This document shows, in pieces, positions 49,777-58,803 of a stretch of DNA of 64,000 nucleotides (positions are counted from its first letter, which is position 1; every line of letters starts with the position of its first letter). The translations under genes were made by a program, and so were the position numbers. The notes below the pieces were generated by a model. The model was not told where the DNA came from and did not search any database. It saw only the letters and a list, made by a program, of their open reading frames with translations. Source of the DNA: Pyrococcus kukulkanii (GTDB lineage Archaea; Methanobacteriota_B; Thermococci; Thermococcales; Thermococcaceae); NCBI RefSeq assembly GCF_041647995.1, contig NZ_JARRIB010000001.1, forward strand, positions 310,001 through 374,000, read 5' to 3'.

Positions 49777-50631
49777 GGAAAATGTGTAAACCCCGTCTTG
49801 GGCATTAATAGTGAGCATGGAGGAATTGGCAGATATCTTCAACGTAACTATCTGCTTGTCATTCACATAAGAATACGAGTTACCCCAGTAAACAACCTTT
49901 CCATCAACTGAGATCTCTTTTATACATGAACCCCAGCACCTCCCATGATATACAACCTTGACGTCATATACTTCCCCTTTCTTAATGAAGACCTCGACTT
50001 TTCCTTTCCTTAATGTGATATCGTAACGAGGAATCATCACGTGAATTATGAGGAGCGACAAGACTAAGGCGTACACAAAAATTGCCCCCATTTGCCTGAT
50101 ATCTATACCAAATTCCCTTCCCTTTAGAACTTTTGGAGTGTCAGTCATGTGACTGTAACCAATAATCTCAAATATCCTCCCTGCAAATCCTATAAAAATA
50201 CCAACTATAAAAGGAAACGTCAGAATTCCAACAAGATATAGCTTTTTTGCAGTTAAGAAACTCTCCTCTTCGGTCGCCTCATAAAAGTACTGCACCTGAT
50301 ACCTTGTGAGCATGGTAACTATTGCCGTTAACGGGTAGGTATAGAGTAACCCTATATAGAAGGCCTTTGAGAAGCTCAAAGTTGAGAAGAACCCACTTTC
50401 CATGCCTATTATTAATAGAACCACGTAGAATAAGCCCAGGATTAGTTGAACTATTCCCAATGTAAAGGGCCTGTCGTCAACGTCCTTCCATTCATAGAGT
50501 CCTACAAAATACAATATAACACCAATTAACCCCAGCAAGCTACCTATAATAGGGATAAGTGAGAATAGTGAGAGAATTGAACCCCAGTAAAGCAGGGACT
50601 TTGCGTTCTTGGCTAGCGTTCTTCGTTCCAT
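49768..50631 (-). CDS. DUF996-type membrane protein
   Basis: A 287-residue protein with four N-terminal membrane segments of the DUF996 type (SLLYWGSILSLFSLIPIIGS, FTLGIVQLILGLFYVVLL), two further segments, and a C-terminal soluble beta-rich part (about 205-287) with a Cys pair CWGSCIKEISVDGK. The soluble tail probably faces outside. Function is unknown. Confidence 0.72.
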   Translation of the reverse strand: MERRTLAKNAKSLLYWGSILSLFSLIPIIGSLLGLIGVILYFVGLYEWKDVDDRPFTLGIVQLILGLFYVVLLIIGMESGFFSTLSFSKAFYIGLLYTYPLTAIVTMLTRYQVQYFYEATEEESFLTAKKLYLVGILTFPFIVGIFIGFAGRIFEIIGYSHMTDTPKVLKGREFGIDIRQMGAIFVYALVLSLLIIHVMIPRYDITLRKGKVEVFIKKGEVYDVKVVYHGRCWGSCIKEISVDGKVVYWGNSYSYVNDKQIVTLKISANSSMLTINAQDGVYTFSLS

Positions 50632-50908
50632 TTACTCCACCCCATGACAATTTTCCATTCTAGATATCATGACGCTCCTCATCAGCTTGTAATTCTCCCA
50701 ATACCCCCTCCACCCCTTAAACAAGGAAAGCTACGCTTCTTAATGTTCCCATTTCCTTAATCAACTAATTGAGTCCATACTGATCTTATAACAAGTAGTG
50801 TTTTAGTTCCTTTTATGTTATAGCTCTCAATACACATGCCATAATTGTAATATGGCCAACTACTTAAAAATCTAATGAAAATTTTTAACCTCAAATATGT
50901 TAAAGGAG
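50632..50908. other. Intergenic, no gene seen
   Basis: AT-rich stretch upstream of the C/D sRNA. No coding frame or RNA signature beyond the promoter-like AAATTTTTAACC near 50880, placed about 28 nt before the sRNA. Confidence 0.4.
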
Positions 50909-50910
50909 TT

Positions 50911-50963
50911 TGATGATGAACCCGCGCAGCGCTGAACGATGATGAGGATTTTAAGTGCTGATT
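50911..50963 (+). ncRNA. C/D box guide sRNA, possible tRNA-Leu target
   Basis: Perfect box set: C ATGATGA (50913-50919), 12-nt guide ACCCGCGCAGCG, D' CTGA (50932-50935), C' ATGATGA (50939-50945), 12-nt guide GGATTTTAAGTG, D CTGA (50958-50961). The D guide is complementary to CACTTAAAATCC, which resembles the anticodon arm of archaeal tRNA-Leu(UAA) (ACUUAAAAUCC). By the D+5 rule the methylated nucleotide would be wobble U34. The D' guide pairs with CGCTGCGCGGGT; that target is not identified. TATA-like sequence lies at the right distance upstream. Confidence 0.92.
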
Positions 50964-51022
50964 GAAAAAGTTTAAATAACAGAAGACATATGCAATATTA
51001 GAGTTACATATTAGTGATCGAA

Positions 51023-51727
51023 ATGGAGAGGATTTTAATACTGCTAGTGGGAGTTTTGGTTTTGTTCAGTGCGGGATATATAAGCACTTCATCAACAACT
51101 CAAACCTAGACAGAAGAAATCCCAGTAACGATAGACGAGAGTGGAAACATAAACACCCAGGATTTAAAATCGTACATAAATTCCTTACCAGCAGGGAAAT
51201 TACTCAAGAAGAAAAGGATGGACTACTATATATGGTCGAGGAGGATAAGCTAGCCCACGATATATACACGAAGCTGTACGAAAAGTGGGGACTTAAAATT
51301 TTCAGGAACATTGAAAACAACGAAAGCATCCACCTTAATGCAGTAAGACTGTTATTGAAGAAGTACAACATTCCAGACCCAACGAAAGACGAAGGCATTG
51401 GAGACTTCAAGAATCCAGAGTTGCAAGAGCTGTACAACAAGCTCATAGAGGAGGGAATGAAGAGCGAGATAGATGCACTCAAGGTTGGCGCGCTCATAGA
51501 GGAAACCAACATACGTTGACTTGCAGGAGAGGATAGCCCAGACTAACAAGGTGGACACAATTGCAGTCTATGAAAATTTGATGAAGGGAAGCAGGAACCA
51601 CCTCAGGTCATTCGTTAAATTACTGGAGAGCAGGGGAGTAAAGTACGAGCCTCAAGTGTTATCAAAGGAGGAGTATGAGGAGATAATAAGCTCATCGATG
51701 GAAACTGGAGGAAAGGGGAAGCCTTAA
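51023..51727 (+). pseudogene. DUF2202 ferritin-like secreted protein, inactivated
   Basis: An N-terminal signal peptide (MERILILLVGVLVLFSAGYI) is followed by a TAG stop after TQT. The sequence continues as EEIPVTIDESGNIN, shifts frame near 51196 to EITQEEKDGLLYM, and after VGALIEETN shifts again near 51510 to YVDLQERIAQTNK. The body (EEDKLAHDIYTKLYEKWGLK, MKGSRNHLRSFVKLLE) is DUF2202, a ferritin-like four-helix domain. Three independent lesions make sequencing error an unlikely full explanation. The 3' end overlaps the convergent methyltransferase gene. Confidence 0.8.
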
Positions 51728-52315
51728 AACCATTAAAAATGCATCATGCACATTTCCGTGGGTTTTGGCCTTTCCAAGCGTCATTTCATCCGTGATCTCC
51801 AGTTTGTTTTCTTTTGCAAATTCCCTGATTTTGTTTTTAAGGTCGTTCACATCAAAATCCCCAATTATTATCTTGCCATCCTGCTCCAGTAACTTGAGGG
51901 CTTTTTCGAGGAAGGGCTTCGGCTCGAAGTCATGGAGGATGTATGAAAACACTATCGTATCAAACTTCCCTTCGATGTCATCTTTCAGAAAGTCAATGTT
52001 AAGGAACCTCAGCCTGTCATTCTCAAGGCTCTTCAGGAACTCAAAGAGTCCCTCTTCCCTTTCAATGCCGACAACTTCCCCTTTCCTTGAGAGCTCGAGA
52101 GCAAGGAATCCCGAACCAGAACCAACATCCAGAATCCTCCCTTCAGACCTTTTGACGATCTCTTCAGCAAGCCTCAGCCTTAACCTTATCTCATTCCTGT
52201 AAACGGGATACCAGACGAGCCTAACTCCAACAAACCATTTAAATTCCTTATCTGTCCCTCCAGCCTTTCTAAAAGCCTCAAGGGCTCTTAAATAGAAGTA
52301 ATTGAGAGTTTCCAC
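51692..52315 (-). CDS. SAM-dependent methyltransferase
   Basis: A 207-residue class I methyltransferase: motif I RILDVGSGSGFLALELSRKG, motif II EVVGIEREEG, and the later VFSYILHDFEPKPFLEKALK. The substrate is unknown. The N-terminal helix region (ALEAFRKAGGTDKEFKWFVG) is unlike the standard small-molecule types. Convergent overlap with the DUF2202 pseudogene. Confidence 0.82.
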   Translation of the reverse strand: METLNYFYLRALEAFRKAGGTDKEFKWFVGVRLVWYPVYRNEIRLRLRLAEEIVKRSEGRILDVGSGSGFLALELSRKGEVVGIEREEGLFEFLKSLENDRLRFLNIDFLKDDIEGKFDTIVFSYILHDFEPKPFLEKALKLLEQDGKIIIGDFDVNDLKNKIREFAKENKLEITDEMTLGKAKTHGNVHDAFLMVLRLPLSSSFHR

Positions 52316-52435
52316 CTGACACCACCAGCCTACTCTTGAAAGGAGAGTTTAAATCTCCTATGATTTGGGAATTTAGTGCAAAAGTTTTAAAGTCGATCTT
52401 TCAAGGCATTTTAAGGTTTAAAACGGGGTGATTCT

Positions 52436-52918
52436 ATGTTCAGAAATCTCGGGTATACCGACGCACCCCTCTACGAAAAGACTCGAGATGAGTATGATAT
52501 CGAAAGTGAAAGAGGTCAGAAAAGATTTGAGGAGCTTAAAGAGTTACTGTTAGAACACCTTCCCATTAAAAGAGGAAAAGCCTTAGATATCGGTTGCAAC
52601 GCTGGGTTGAGTAGCTTTGTATTGGAGGAAATAGGCTTCAAAGTCGTTGGCATAGATGTTCAAGGAAAAAGCAATTGAACGGGCTAGGGAGTTAGCTAAA
52701 AAGCGAGGATCAAACACTGAATTTTATGTTATGGATGCGAGGAATTTGAAGAAAACACATTCGATCTCGTTGCACTACTTGGCTACCCTCTAGCTCACTT
52801 CAGCATTTGGGATCTTGATAAGATTTTGCAGGAAGTTAGGAGAGTCCTAAAGCCCAAAGGCTATATTGTGATACAGGAGAGCGATTTCCTCTGGACACTA
52901 ATTAAGGGATTTTATTAA
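52436..52918 (+). pseudogene. Class I methyltransferase remnant
   Basis: The first 75 codons read MFRNLGYTDAPLYEKTRDEY and then KALDIGCNAGLSSFVLEEIG, a standard SAM motif. A frameshift after VGIDVQGK moves to KAIERARELAKKRGSNTEFY. A second shift near 52745 moves to ENTFDLVALLGYPLAHFSIW and the frame ends at GYIVIQESDFLWTLIKGFY. The C-terminal third of a normal enzyme is also absent. I consider it dead. Confidence 0.75.
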
Positions 52919-53063
52919 GCTTAGATGTGGGCAATATTTAAAACTTAAGAGAGTAAGATTAGGTTCAGAGATGAACTATGGTTCAGGGTAGTAATCAATT
53001 CAAGCTGAAAACACTAAGCAGAAGAGGAGAGTCATTCGGAGAAAAGCATAAGGAGGCCTAAGA

Positions 53064-54209
53064 ATGATTGAGAATCTCAAGCTAGCCCTAAACTTAAACT
53101 TCAACACTGGAAGTCTTGAAGGGAGTATAGAAATAAACCTAAGGGAGAGTGTAAAAACCTTCATACTCAATAAAGGCCTCAAAGTGGAGGAGGCAAACAG
53201 GGAATTATCCCAGGAACTCAAGGGAATTCAAGGATTTGAGAAATTCAAGGTGAGTGTTGTTAAGCTTGAAGAACCCGCGAATAATCTCGAGCTAATATAT
53301 TCTGGAAAGCTGGAGAGCTATGAAAGTGTTCTTCCATACCTCAAAGACTCGATAAACCGAGAATATACACTCCTCAGAACTGATTCACTGTTTTATCCGA
53401 TTCCAGCGGAGCCTGCCTTTGAGAGCCTTGTTAAGTCCGTTGTGAGCTCCGAATTTAACGCGGAAATAGATATAGGAGGAGTTCCAGATGATTTGACGAT
53501 AGCATTTGGCGGCGAAATTAGGGATAATCGCTTGATAATTGAGGGAACCAATAGGCTCGACATTGCGATAGCCCCGTTCCACGTGATAGAGGGTGAACAA
53601 TTCCGCCTCTTCGTCCTGAGCACGAAGGGAATCGAGAGGACGCTTGATCTGTTAAGGAGGGCATATGAATTCTACTCATCAATTCTCGGCAAGAAAACAG
53701 CGAAGTACACGGTTATTGAAACTCCCGAAAATTATGGTGGTCAGGCAGGAAAGGGCTATGCCCTTGTCTCAGGGAGTTCATTAAGGAGGGAGATTCCTGC
53801 GAACCTCTACCACGAGCTCGCTCACCTCTGGAATCCTAGAGTAACTCCAGAGGCCCACCTAAGCAGGTTCTTTGATGAGGCCTTTGCTAATTACCTCACA
53901 GCCTTAGCAATTAGGGAAATTCATGGAGAAGAAGCATTTAACTCATTCATAGAAAACCTTCGGAGGGATTATGAGGCAGTACTTGGGAGATTCCCAGAGG
54001 CAGAAAAGCTAAAACCCTCAGAGTGGGGGAAGCTGGGACTATCAGAGTTATCCTATACGAAAGGTACCCTAATCCTCCATGATCTCCATCAAAAACTTGG
54101 TGAGGACTTTTACGAGATACTCAGGAGGATGGTAAACTCCGCGATTATTGACTTCCAAAGATTCAAGGAAATAGTAGAGGACGTTTCTGGGCTCGTGATT
54201 GATATATAG
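53064..54209 (+). CDS. M1-like zinc aminopeptidase domain protein
   Basis: A 381-residue protein with an N-terminal beta-rich region and a C-terminal gluzincin domain. LYHELAHLWNPRV supplies H250, E251 and H254, and FFDEAFANYL supplies E272, the third ligand, spaced as in the M1 family. It lacks the GxMEN substrate motif in recognisable form and is shorter than classical M1 enzymes, so specificity is unknown. The start follows AGGAGGCCTAAG. About 140 bases upstream hold no gene. Confidence 0.82.
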   Translation: MIENLKLALNLNFNTGSLEGSIEINLRESVKTFILNKGLKVEEANRELSQELKGIQGFEKFKVSVVKLEEPANNLELIYSGKLESYESVLPYLKDSINREYTLLRTDSLFYPIPAEPAFESLVKSVVSSEFNAEIDIGGVPDDLTIAFGGEIRDNRLIIEGTNRLDIAIAPFHVIEGEQFRLFVLSTKGIERTLDLLRRAYEFYSSILGKKTAKYTVIETPENYGGQAGKGYALVSGSSLRREIPANLYHELAHLWNPRVTPEAHLSRFFDEAFANYLTALAIREIHGEEAFNSFIENLRRDYEAVLGRFPEAEKLKPSEWGKLGLSELSYTKGTLILHDLHQKLGEDFYEILRRMVNSAIIDFQRFKEIVEDVSGLVIDI

Positions 54210-54260
54210 ACGAACCATCCTGGGAAAGCCTTTTTAATTCTCAACTTTTAATGCACTCTC

Positions 54261-55337
54261 GTGTGGGAGGTATTACTGCTGCTATCAATTATTGCATCCC
54301 CATTGTTTGTTGTGATAGAGGGAAGAAGGACAAGAAAATTAGAAAAGCAGGAAAGATTCATTAGAATTGAGAGAGCCATTTTCATTGGACTTTTTATAAC
54401 GCTGGCACTTTTCATGCTTACAGGAGTTTTAGGGTTCTTTGACTTCGTTAGCAGATTCAAAGAACCTCTTGACAAGATAGTCCTATTCTCACCTGTTAAT
54501 ATATCAATACTTGCCTCCATAGTTATCGCGGATCTCATGAGAGAGGAAGTTGAAGGCTCCACCAAAACGAACCTCCTAAAGGCATTCCTCCTCGCGTCGG
54601 GGGTGGTCTTCCTACTCGCATTGGCATTCGTGGTAATCCCAGCCCTGTTCCCCCTGGAGTTTAGGATTATCGTTCTCTTAGCCCTGATGCTTGCCGTTGC
54701 AGAGGCCTTCTCCCGCGTGCTCAGGCGTGTCGAGAAGGGTAAGCTCCTCGAAGGAGAACTTAAGAGGGAGGTAGAGGAGCTCTGCAGGAGAGCTGGTGTT
54801 AAAGTTGATGGAGTATACCTCATCGAGGACGAGGAAATAAATGCACTCGTGACTGGGGCCAGGGGGAAAACAATATTCGTGACTAAAGGTGCGGTAGAAC
54901 ATCTGGAGAGGGATGAACTACTTGCGATTATAGCGCACGAGCTAGGCCACGTTAAGAAGAGGCACATGCTCAAGGGCTACACTCTCTCGATTCTTCCTAT
55001 ACTCCCGATGACAGTCCTCCTCAAGATTGGAGATAAGCTTCCAGAGGCCATTCTGACGATATGTGTCGTGCTCTCCTTTGTAGTTCTTGTAGGTGGTGTT
55101 CTCTACAGGCTCACAAGGTTCAACCTCAAGTGTGAGTTAGAGGCTGATGAATTCGCGGCCGAGCTGGTTGGGGCCGATGCGATGATAAAGGCCCTGAAGA
55201 AGATAAGCGAGTACGGTGAAATTCCGGTAAAGACGCCAAAATGGTTCGATGTCATCTACTCTCATCCCTCGATAGAGGAGCGGATAAAGAACTTGAGAAT
55301 TAGCCAAGCTAAGAACGAAAAGGCACAAAACATGTAA
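54261..55337 (+). CDS. M48 (HtpX-like) membrane metallopeptidase
   Basis: A 358-residue protein with four hydrophobic segments in the first 150 residues, and the zinc motif HELGH (226-230) followed by CELEADEFAAEL with the third ligand. Two more hydrophobic segments (about 240-290) lie between them, as in HtpX/Ste24-type enzymes that cut membrane proteins. Start is a GTG. It overlaps the opposite-strand hydrolase gene by 76 bp. Confidence 0.87.
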   Translation: MWEVLLLLSIIASPLFVVIEGRRTRKLEKQERFIRIERAIFIGLFITLALFMLTGVLGFFDFVSRFKEPLDKIVLFSPVNISILASIVIADLMREEVEGSTKTNLLKAFLLASGVVFLLALAFVVIPALFPLEFRIIVLLALMLAVAEAFSRVLRRVEKGKLLEGELKREVEELCRRAGVKVDGVYLIEDEEINALVTGARGKTIFVTKGAVEHLERDELLAIIAHELGHVKKRHMLKGYTLSILPILPMTVLLKIGDKLPEAILTICVVLSFVVLVGGVLYRLTRFNLKCELEADEFAAELVGADAMIKALKKISEYGEIPVKTPKWFDVIYSHPSIEERIKNLRISQAKNEKAQNM

Positions 55338-55732
55338 ATGTTAAACTCATAAGTAGCACCATAGAGGGGACTAAAGCCAAAGGGAAAGAAGGGCTTCACA
55401 TCGGGGTGCATTATCGAGTCAAGTGTTATGTGGAGGAAAACTCCAGACAGGGCTGTTATTCTCAGCCTTTCCATATCATAGTTCCTTCCCGTAATTTTAT
55501 AGATGAAAGCCATCGCATGGGCCAAAATAAAGGCTACAATTCCTCCCCCAATATAAGTGTGAAAGAAGCCATGCACGGGATACCCATATTTTAAATCCAA
55601 GTTGAACGAGAGGACAAGGAAGGGCTCAAAGTCAACTATAACGTTGGCTATTAAGAACGTCCACACGTCAAGGTAGGGTATTAGGTAGGATAGTAGAAGT
55701 GCTGGTCCCAGGTGAAATGGAGTAAACGGCAT
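55262..55732 (-). CDS. YdjM-type membrane-bound metal-dependent hydrolase
   Basis: A 156-residue integral membrane protein with four to five segments and conserved histidines and aspartates: MPFTPFHLGPALLLSYLIPY, IVDFEPFLVL, HGFFHTYIGG and HITLDSIMHPDVKPFFPF. This is the pattern of the YdjM family of predicted metal-dependent hydrolases. It starts 1 nt after the small basic gene ending at 55734 and overlaps the M48 gene at its 3' end. Confidence 0.78.
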   Translation of the reverse strand: MPFTPFHLGPALLLSYLIPYLDVWTFLIANVIVDFEPFLVLSFNLDLKYGYPVHGFFHTYIGGGIVAFILAHAMAFIYKITGRNYDMERLRITALSGVFLHITLDSIMHPDVKPFFPFGFSPLYGATYEFNIYMFCAFSFLAWLILKFFIRSSIEG

Positions 55733-55733
55733 G

Positions 55734-55937
55734 TTACCTGAGGAACCTTTGGAAGTTAAATATCTTGCGTAAGGAAAATTCCTCCATTAGTCTTTCAACT
55801 ACTTCTTGGGAAAGGCCTTCTCTTATCAATGCCCTTTTGAAGGCCCTCTCCCCCCTATTAATGACCCTAACTATTCCCGCCATTCCAAAAGATATCCTCA
55901 ACAGCCTAAACAAAAATCTAAAGAAGAAAAGAATCAA
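55734..55937 (-). CDS. Small basic protein
   Basis: A 67-residue Arg/Phe-rich protein, MILFFFRFLFRLLRISFG followed by RGERAFKRALIREGLSQEVV. A TTG start overlaps the upstream stop (TTGA); MAGIVRVINR would be an alternative ATG at 55883. It sits between the coiled-coil protein and the hydrolase in one tightly spaced run. No known family. Confidence 0.55.
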   Translation of the reverse strand: MILFFFRFLFRLLRISFGMAGIVRVINRGERAFKRALIREGLSQEVVERLMEEFSLRKIFNFQRFLR

Positions 55938-56389
55938 TCCTCGTTACCCTCCTTTCTCTTGTGATACCTGTGAGATCTCTCCATTGGAACTAATGAAGCC
56001 AATGCTTTGAAGAGTTGCTTCCCCATGTTTATACTGTCCATATACTCCTTGGTAAGCTCAAGGGCAGACTCCTTGTCCATTCCAGACTCAACCAACGTCT
56101 TGTAGAACTCGGCTACGCTCTTCCCCATAACCTGCATCCTCTCTGGATTATAAAGTTCAGCAAGGAGTTCCTTGATGGGTCCAATAATATCTTCTATGGC
56201 ATCACTAAACTTTTCAACTAAAAGCGCCACTTTTTCAAGGTCTTTGTCTCCCTCGTAGGCCTCTATAAGATCCTCAAGTATCTCAGCCTTCTTTTTAAGC
56301 GCTTCAAGTTCCTCTGGAGTCTTTGCCCTCTTCATTTCCTCAACGAGTTCCTCCATAAGCTCCTCCAACTTCTTCTTTTCCTCGACCAT
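55934..56389 (-). CDS. Coiled-coil hypothetical protein
   Basis: A 151-residue protein starting MVEEKKKLEELMEELVEEMK, a long acidic coiled coil to about residue 60, followed by a helical domain (GKSVAEFYKTLVESGMDKES). GAGGTGATTGAG gives the ribosome-binding site for this ATG. The upstream HTH gene ends 10 nt away, so the two belong together. I do not recognise a family. Confidence 0.75.
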   Translation of the reverse strand: MVEEKKKLEELMEELVEEMKRAKTPEELEALKKKAEILEDLIEAYEGDKDLEKVALLVEKFSDAIEDIIGPIKELLAELYNPERMQVMGKSVAEFYKTLVESGMDKESALELTKEYMDSINMGKQLFKALASLVPMERSHRYHKRKEGNED

Positions 56390-56399
56390 CTCAATCACC

Positions 56400-56861
56400 T
56401 CAGTATTCATTATCGTGATCAAAGGTAATTGGTATTCCGATCATCTCTAGCCATCTTTTGATCACATCCCTAGAGAGGGCATACATCTTTCCCTTTTCCC
56501 CAGGAACTTCAACGACAACTCCAAGATCCTTAAGCAACTTAATCTTGCTCCTAACGGTGTTCCTTGAGGCTCTTCCCCTCCTGCCCTTTAGCTCTCGGGT
56601 TATCTGGCTTATATTGGCTTTCCTAAGGTCGAATAATACTTTAACTATCTCCCTGGCTATAGGATCGTTCTTTATCTCAGGAATAGCAACGTCAATGCCA
56701 ATTCCTCCATACTCGGCGTATATGTTAATCAGCCTAAGGTAAGCCTGAGCAAGCTGGGAAACTATGAGAAAGCCTCTTTTTAAGTCCTCCAAAGTCTTCC
56801 TGAGCTCCTGAAGCTCCCTTGCCAAGTCGCTGTCTGGCATGAATTTATATTCAGTGATCAT
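56400..56861 (-). CDS. Winged-helix regulator-like protein
   Basis: A 153-residue protein with an N-terminal helical region (LARELQELRKTLEDLKRGF) and a C-terminal winged helix: NISQITRELKGRRGRASRNT followed by VRSKIKLLKDLGVVVEV and KGKMYALSRDVIKRWL. Probably a DNA-binding regulator; it heads the four-gene run 56861-55262. A TATA-like AGCTTAAATAG near 56900 on the other strand belongs to the divergent gene. Confidence 0.75.
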   Translation of the reverse strand: MITEYKFMPDSDLARELQELRKTLEDLKRGFLIVSQLAQAYLRLINIYAEYGGIGIDVAIPEIKNDPIAREIVKVLFDLRKANISQITRELKGRRGRASRNTVRSKIKLLKDLGVVVEVPGEKGKMYALSRDVIKRWLEMIGIPITFDHDNEY

Positions 56862-56935
56862 CCCTTTAGGCTTTCTGGTCAGAGGTGAGCAAATGGAGGA
56901 AGCTTAAATAGTGGAATGTGAGGACTAGGAATTAG

Positions 56936-57370
56936 GTGGTGCCAGTGCTAACAACCCTCACAGTAGAGAACTACAAGTCAATAGAAAGAGTGAGACTTGA
57001 ATTTTCAAGAATAAATCTACTCATAGGGCCGAATGGTAGTGGAAAAAGCTCAATTCTCGAAGCATTTGGTCTTTTAGCCAGAAAATTAGTTCCTTTTTCT
57101 GATAGAGAGTTCGAAAAAGTAGTTCACATGCATGACAGCACAAGAAAAATCGTGACAACTGGAGAGTTCAGAGAGTTCCCTTTCGCCAAGATAACTTATA
57201 AAGTTCCCCTATTTACTCACATCCACAAAATTGAAGGAGATAAGAGAAATAAGGAAGTCACTTCATGTGCTAACCGCAAATAGGCGGTTGAGAAGAACCC
57301 ATGGGAGCATGTCAAAGGGTATCCTCAAACTCCAGAGGACGCAGTTAGGTTAAAGAGAAGGGATATGTAA
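56936..57370 (+). pseudogene. RecF/SMC-type AAA ATPase remnant
   Basis: VENYKSIERVRLEFSRINLL followed by IGPNGSGKSSILEAFGLL is the N-terminus of an ABC-type AAA ATPase (AAA_15/21, OLD-like). The frame stops at 57283, and 57284-57370 reads VEKNPWEHVKGYPQTPEDAV, which may be its original C-terminus. Walker B, signature and the remainder (usually about 400 residues) are absent, so an internal deletion removed most of the gene. Confidence 0.7.
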
Positions 57371-57425
57371 CTCTTACGTAAGACATAAAAAGATTATCTC
57401 TATAAAGATTATCTTGGTGCGTATA

Positions 57426-58778
57426 ATGTTTGTCAACCGAAAAGATGAGCTAAACTTCCTCGAGTCCCTGTACTCCTCTAACAAAAAAGAGGTGCTCATT
57501 CTTTACGGAAGGAGGAGGGTAGGAAAGACAGAGCTCATTAAGAGGTTCATTAAAAACAAAAACGCGGTATACTTCCTTGCGGACAGGGGAAGTTTGAGAG
57601 CAAACGCCAGGAGATTTTATCTGGAGGCCAGTGAAGTCCTGGATTTGCCAAAGGTCAGTGTGGAGGATTTTAGAGAGGCATTCGAGCTCATAAAGCTCAA
57701 AGCCCCAGAAAGGATCGTGGTTGTTATTGACGAGTTCTCTTATTTATTGCTCTCAGATAAGAATACCCCAGCCGTGTTTCAGCATATAATTGACGAGATC
57801 CTCGACGACAGGTTCTTTCTAATACTCTGTGGGTCAATAATTGGACTTATGGAGGGCCTAATGAGCTATAAAAATCCGCTCTACGGAAGGAGAACGGCCC
57901 AGCTGAAGCTAAAACCCCTGAACTTCTTCCACGTAAGGGAGTACTTCAGAAAAACCCCAATAGAAAACGTTGTGAGAATTTATTCAGTAACCGGGGGAGT
58001 TCCCATGTACTTCAAACTTTTCACCGGGGAGAACTTTGAGGAGGAGCTGTTGAGGAATGCCTTCTCTCCAACTTCGATACTCTACGAGGAACCGGAGTTC
58101 ATGCTTAGGGAGGAGCTCGGTGACGTTCACAGGTACTATCTAATCCTCGAGGCGATAGCACACGGAAAACACAAAGTAAGTGAAATCGCCCAGTTTGCAG
58201 GAATAGAAGCCAAGGACATGCCCAAGTACTTAAGGGTTCTCACGTCACTCGAGCTTATCAGAAGAGAAGTTCCGGTAACCGAACAAGAAAGGAGCAAAAA
58301 GGCCAGATACTACCTTAATGACAACTTCTTAGCCTTTTGGTTTAGGTTCGTGAAGCCGAACAAGAGCAAGATAGAGATGGGAACTTTTGAGATGAACTGG
58401 GGCGATTTTAACGCGTACGTAGGAAAAGCGTTCGAGGGAGTAGCCAAGGAATTCCTCATTGAGATGAACAAGAGGAAAGGATTGCCCTTTAAGTTCTCAA
58501 AGATCGGAAGGTGGTGGCACAAAGGGGAAGAGATAGATATAGTAGCCCTAGGAGATGACAAAGCCCTCTTCGTCGAGGTAAAATGGAGGGAAATAAATAA
58601 AAAGGAAGCAAGGAGAGTTGTGAGAGAGTTAGAGAGAAAAGCTACCCTCCTAGACTTGAACGTTAAAGAATATTATGGAATATTTGCTAAGCGCATAAAA
58701 GAAAAGGATGAGCTTAGAGAGCAGGGGCTGTTGGCTTGGGATTTAGACGATTTAGACAAGGCCACCAAAATCTTTTAA
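57426..58778 (+). CDS. DEXX-box archaeal ATPase with DUF234-type C-terminal domain
   Basis: A 450-residue relative of the ATPase at 3211: Walker A LILYGRRRVGKTELIKRF, Walker B VVVIDEFSYL, sensor-like LILCGSIIGLM, a winged helix (HKVSEIAQFAGIEAKDMPKY), and a C-terminal PD-(D/E)XK-like core, EIDIVALGDDKALFVEVKWR. Thermococcales carry many such genes of unknown role. The TATA (CTCTATAAAGATTATC) just upstream is close, so the transcript is nearly leaderless. No partner gene is adjacent. Confidence 0.88.
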   Translation: MFVNRKDELNFLESLYSSNKKEVLILYGRRRVGKTELIKRFIKNKNAVYFLADRGSLRANARRFYLEASEVLDLPKVSVEDFREAFELIKLKAPERIVVVIDEFSYLLLSDKNTPAVFQHIIDEILDDRFFLILCGSIIGLMEGLMSYKNPLYGRRTAQLKLKPLNFFHVREYFRKTPIENVVRIYSVTGGVPMYFKLFTGENFEEELLRNAFSPTSILYEEPEFMLREELGDVHRYYLILEAIAHGKHKVSEIAQFAGIEAKDMPKYLRVLTSLELIRREVPVTEQERSKKARYYLNDNFLAFWFRFVKPNKSKIEMGTFEMNWGDFNAYVGKAFEGVAKEFLIEMNKRKGLPFKFSKIGRWWHKGEEIDIVALGDDKALFVEVKWREINKKEARRVVRELERKATLLDLNVKEYYGIFAKRIKEKDELREQGLLAWDLDDLDKATKIF

Positions 58779-58803
58779 CTCCCGTTAATTCATTCCCGTG
58801 CAT

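Noticed and set aside
50655-50700. TCATCAG-containing stretch resembling a C box
   Set aside because: The base before the box is C instead of a purine and no D box follows at the right distance.
54248-54973. Long Ser/Thr-rich minus-strand frame
   Set aside because: It is the antisense of the M48 peptidase gene, whose motifs are unambiguous.
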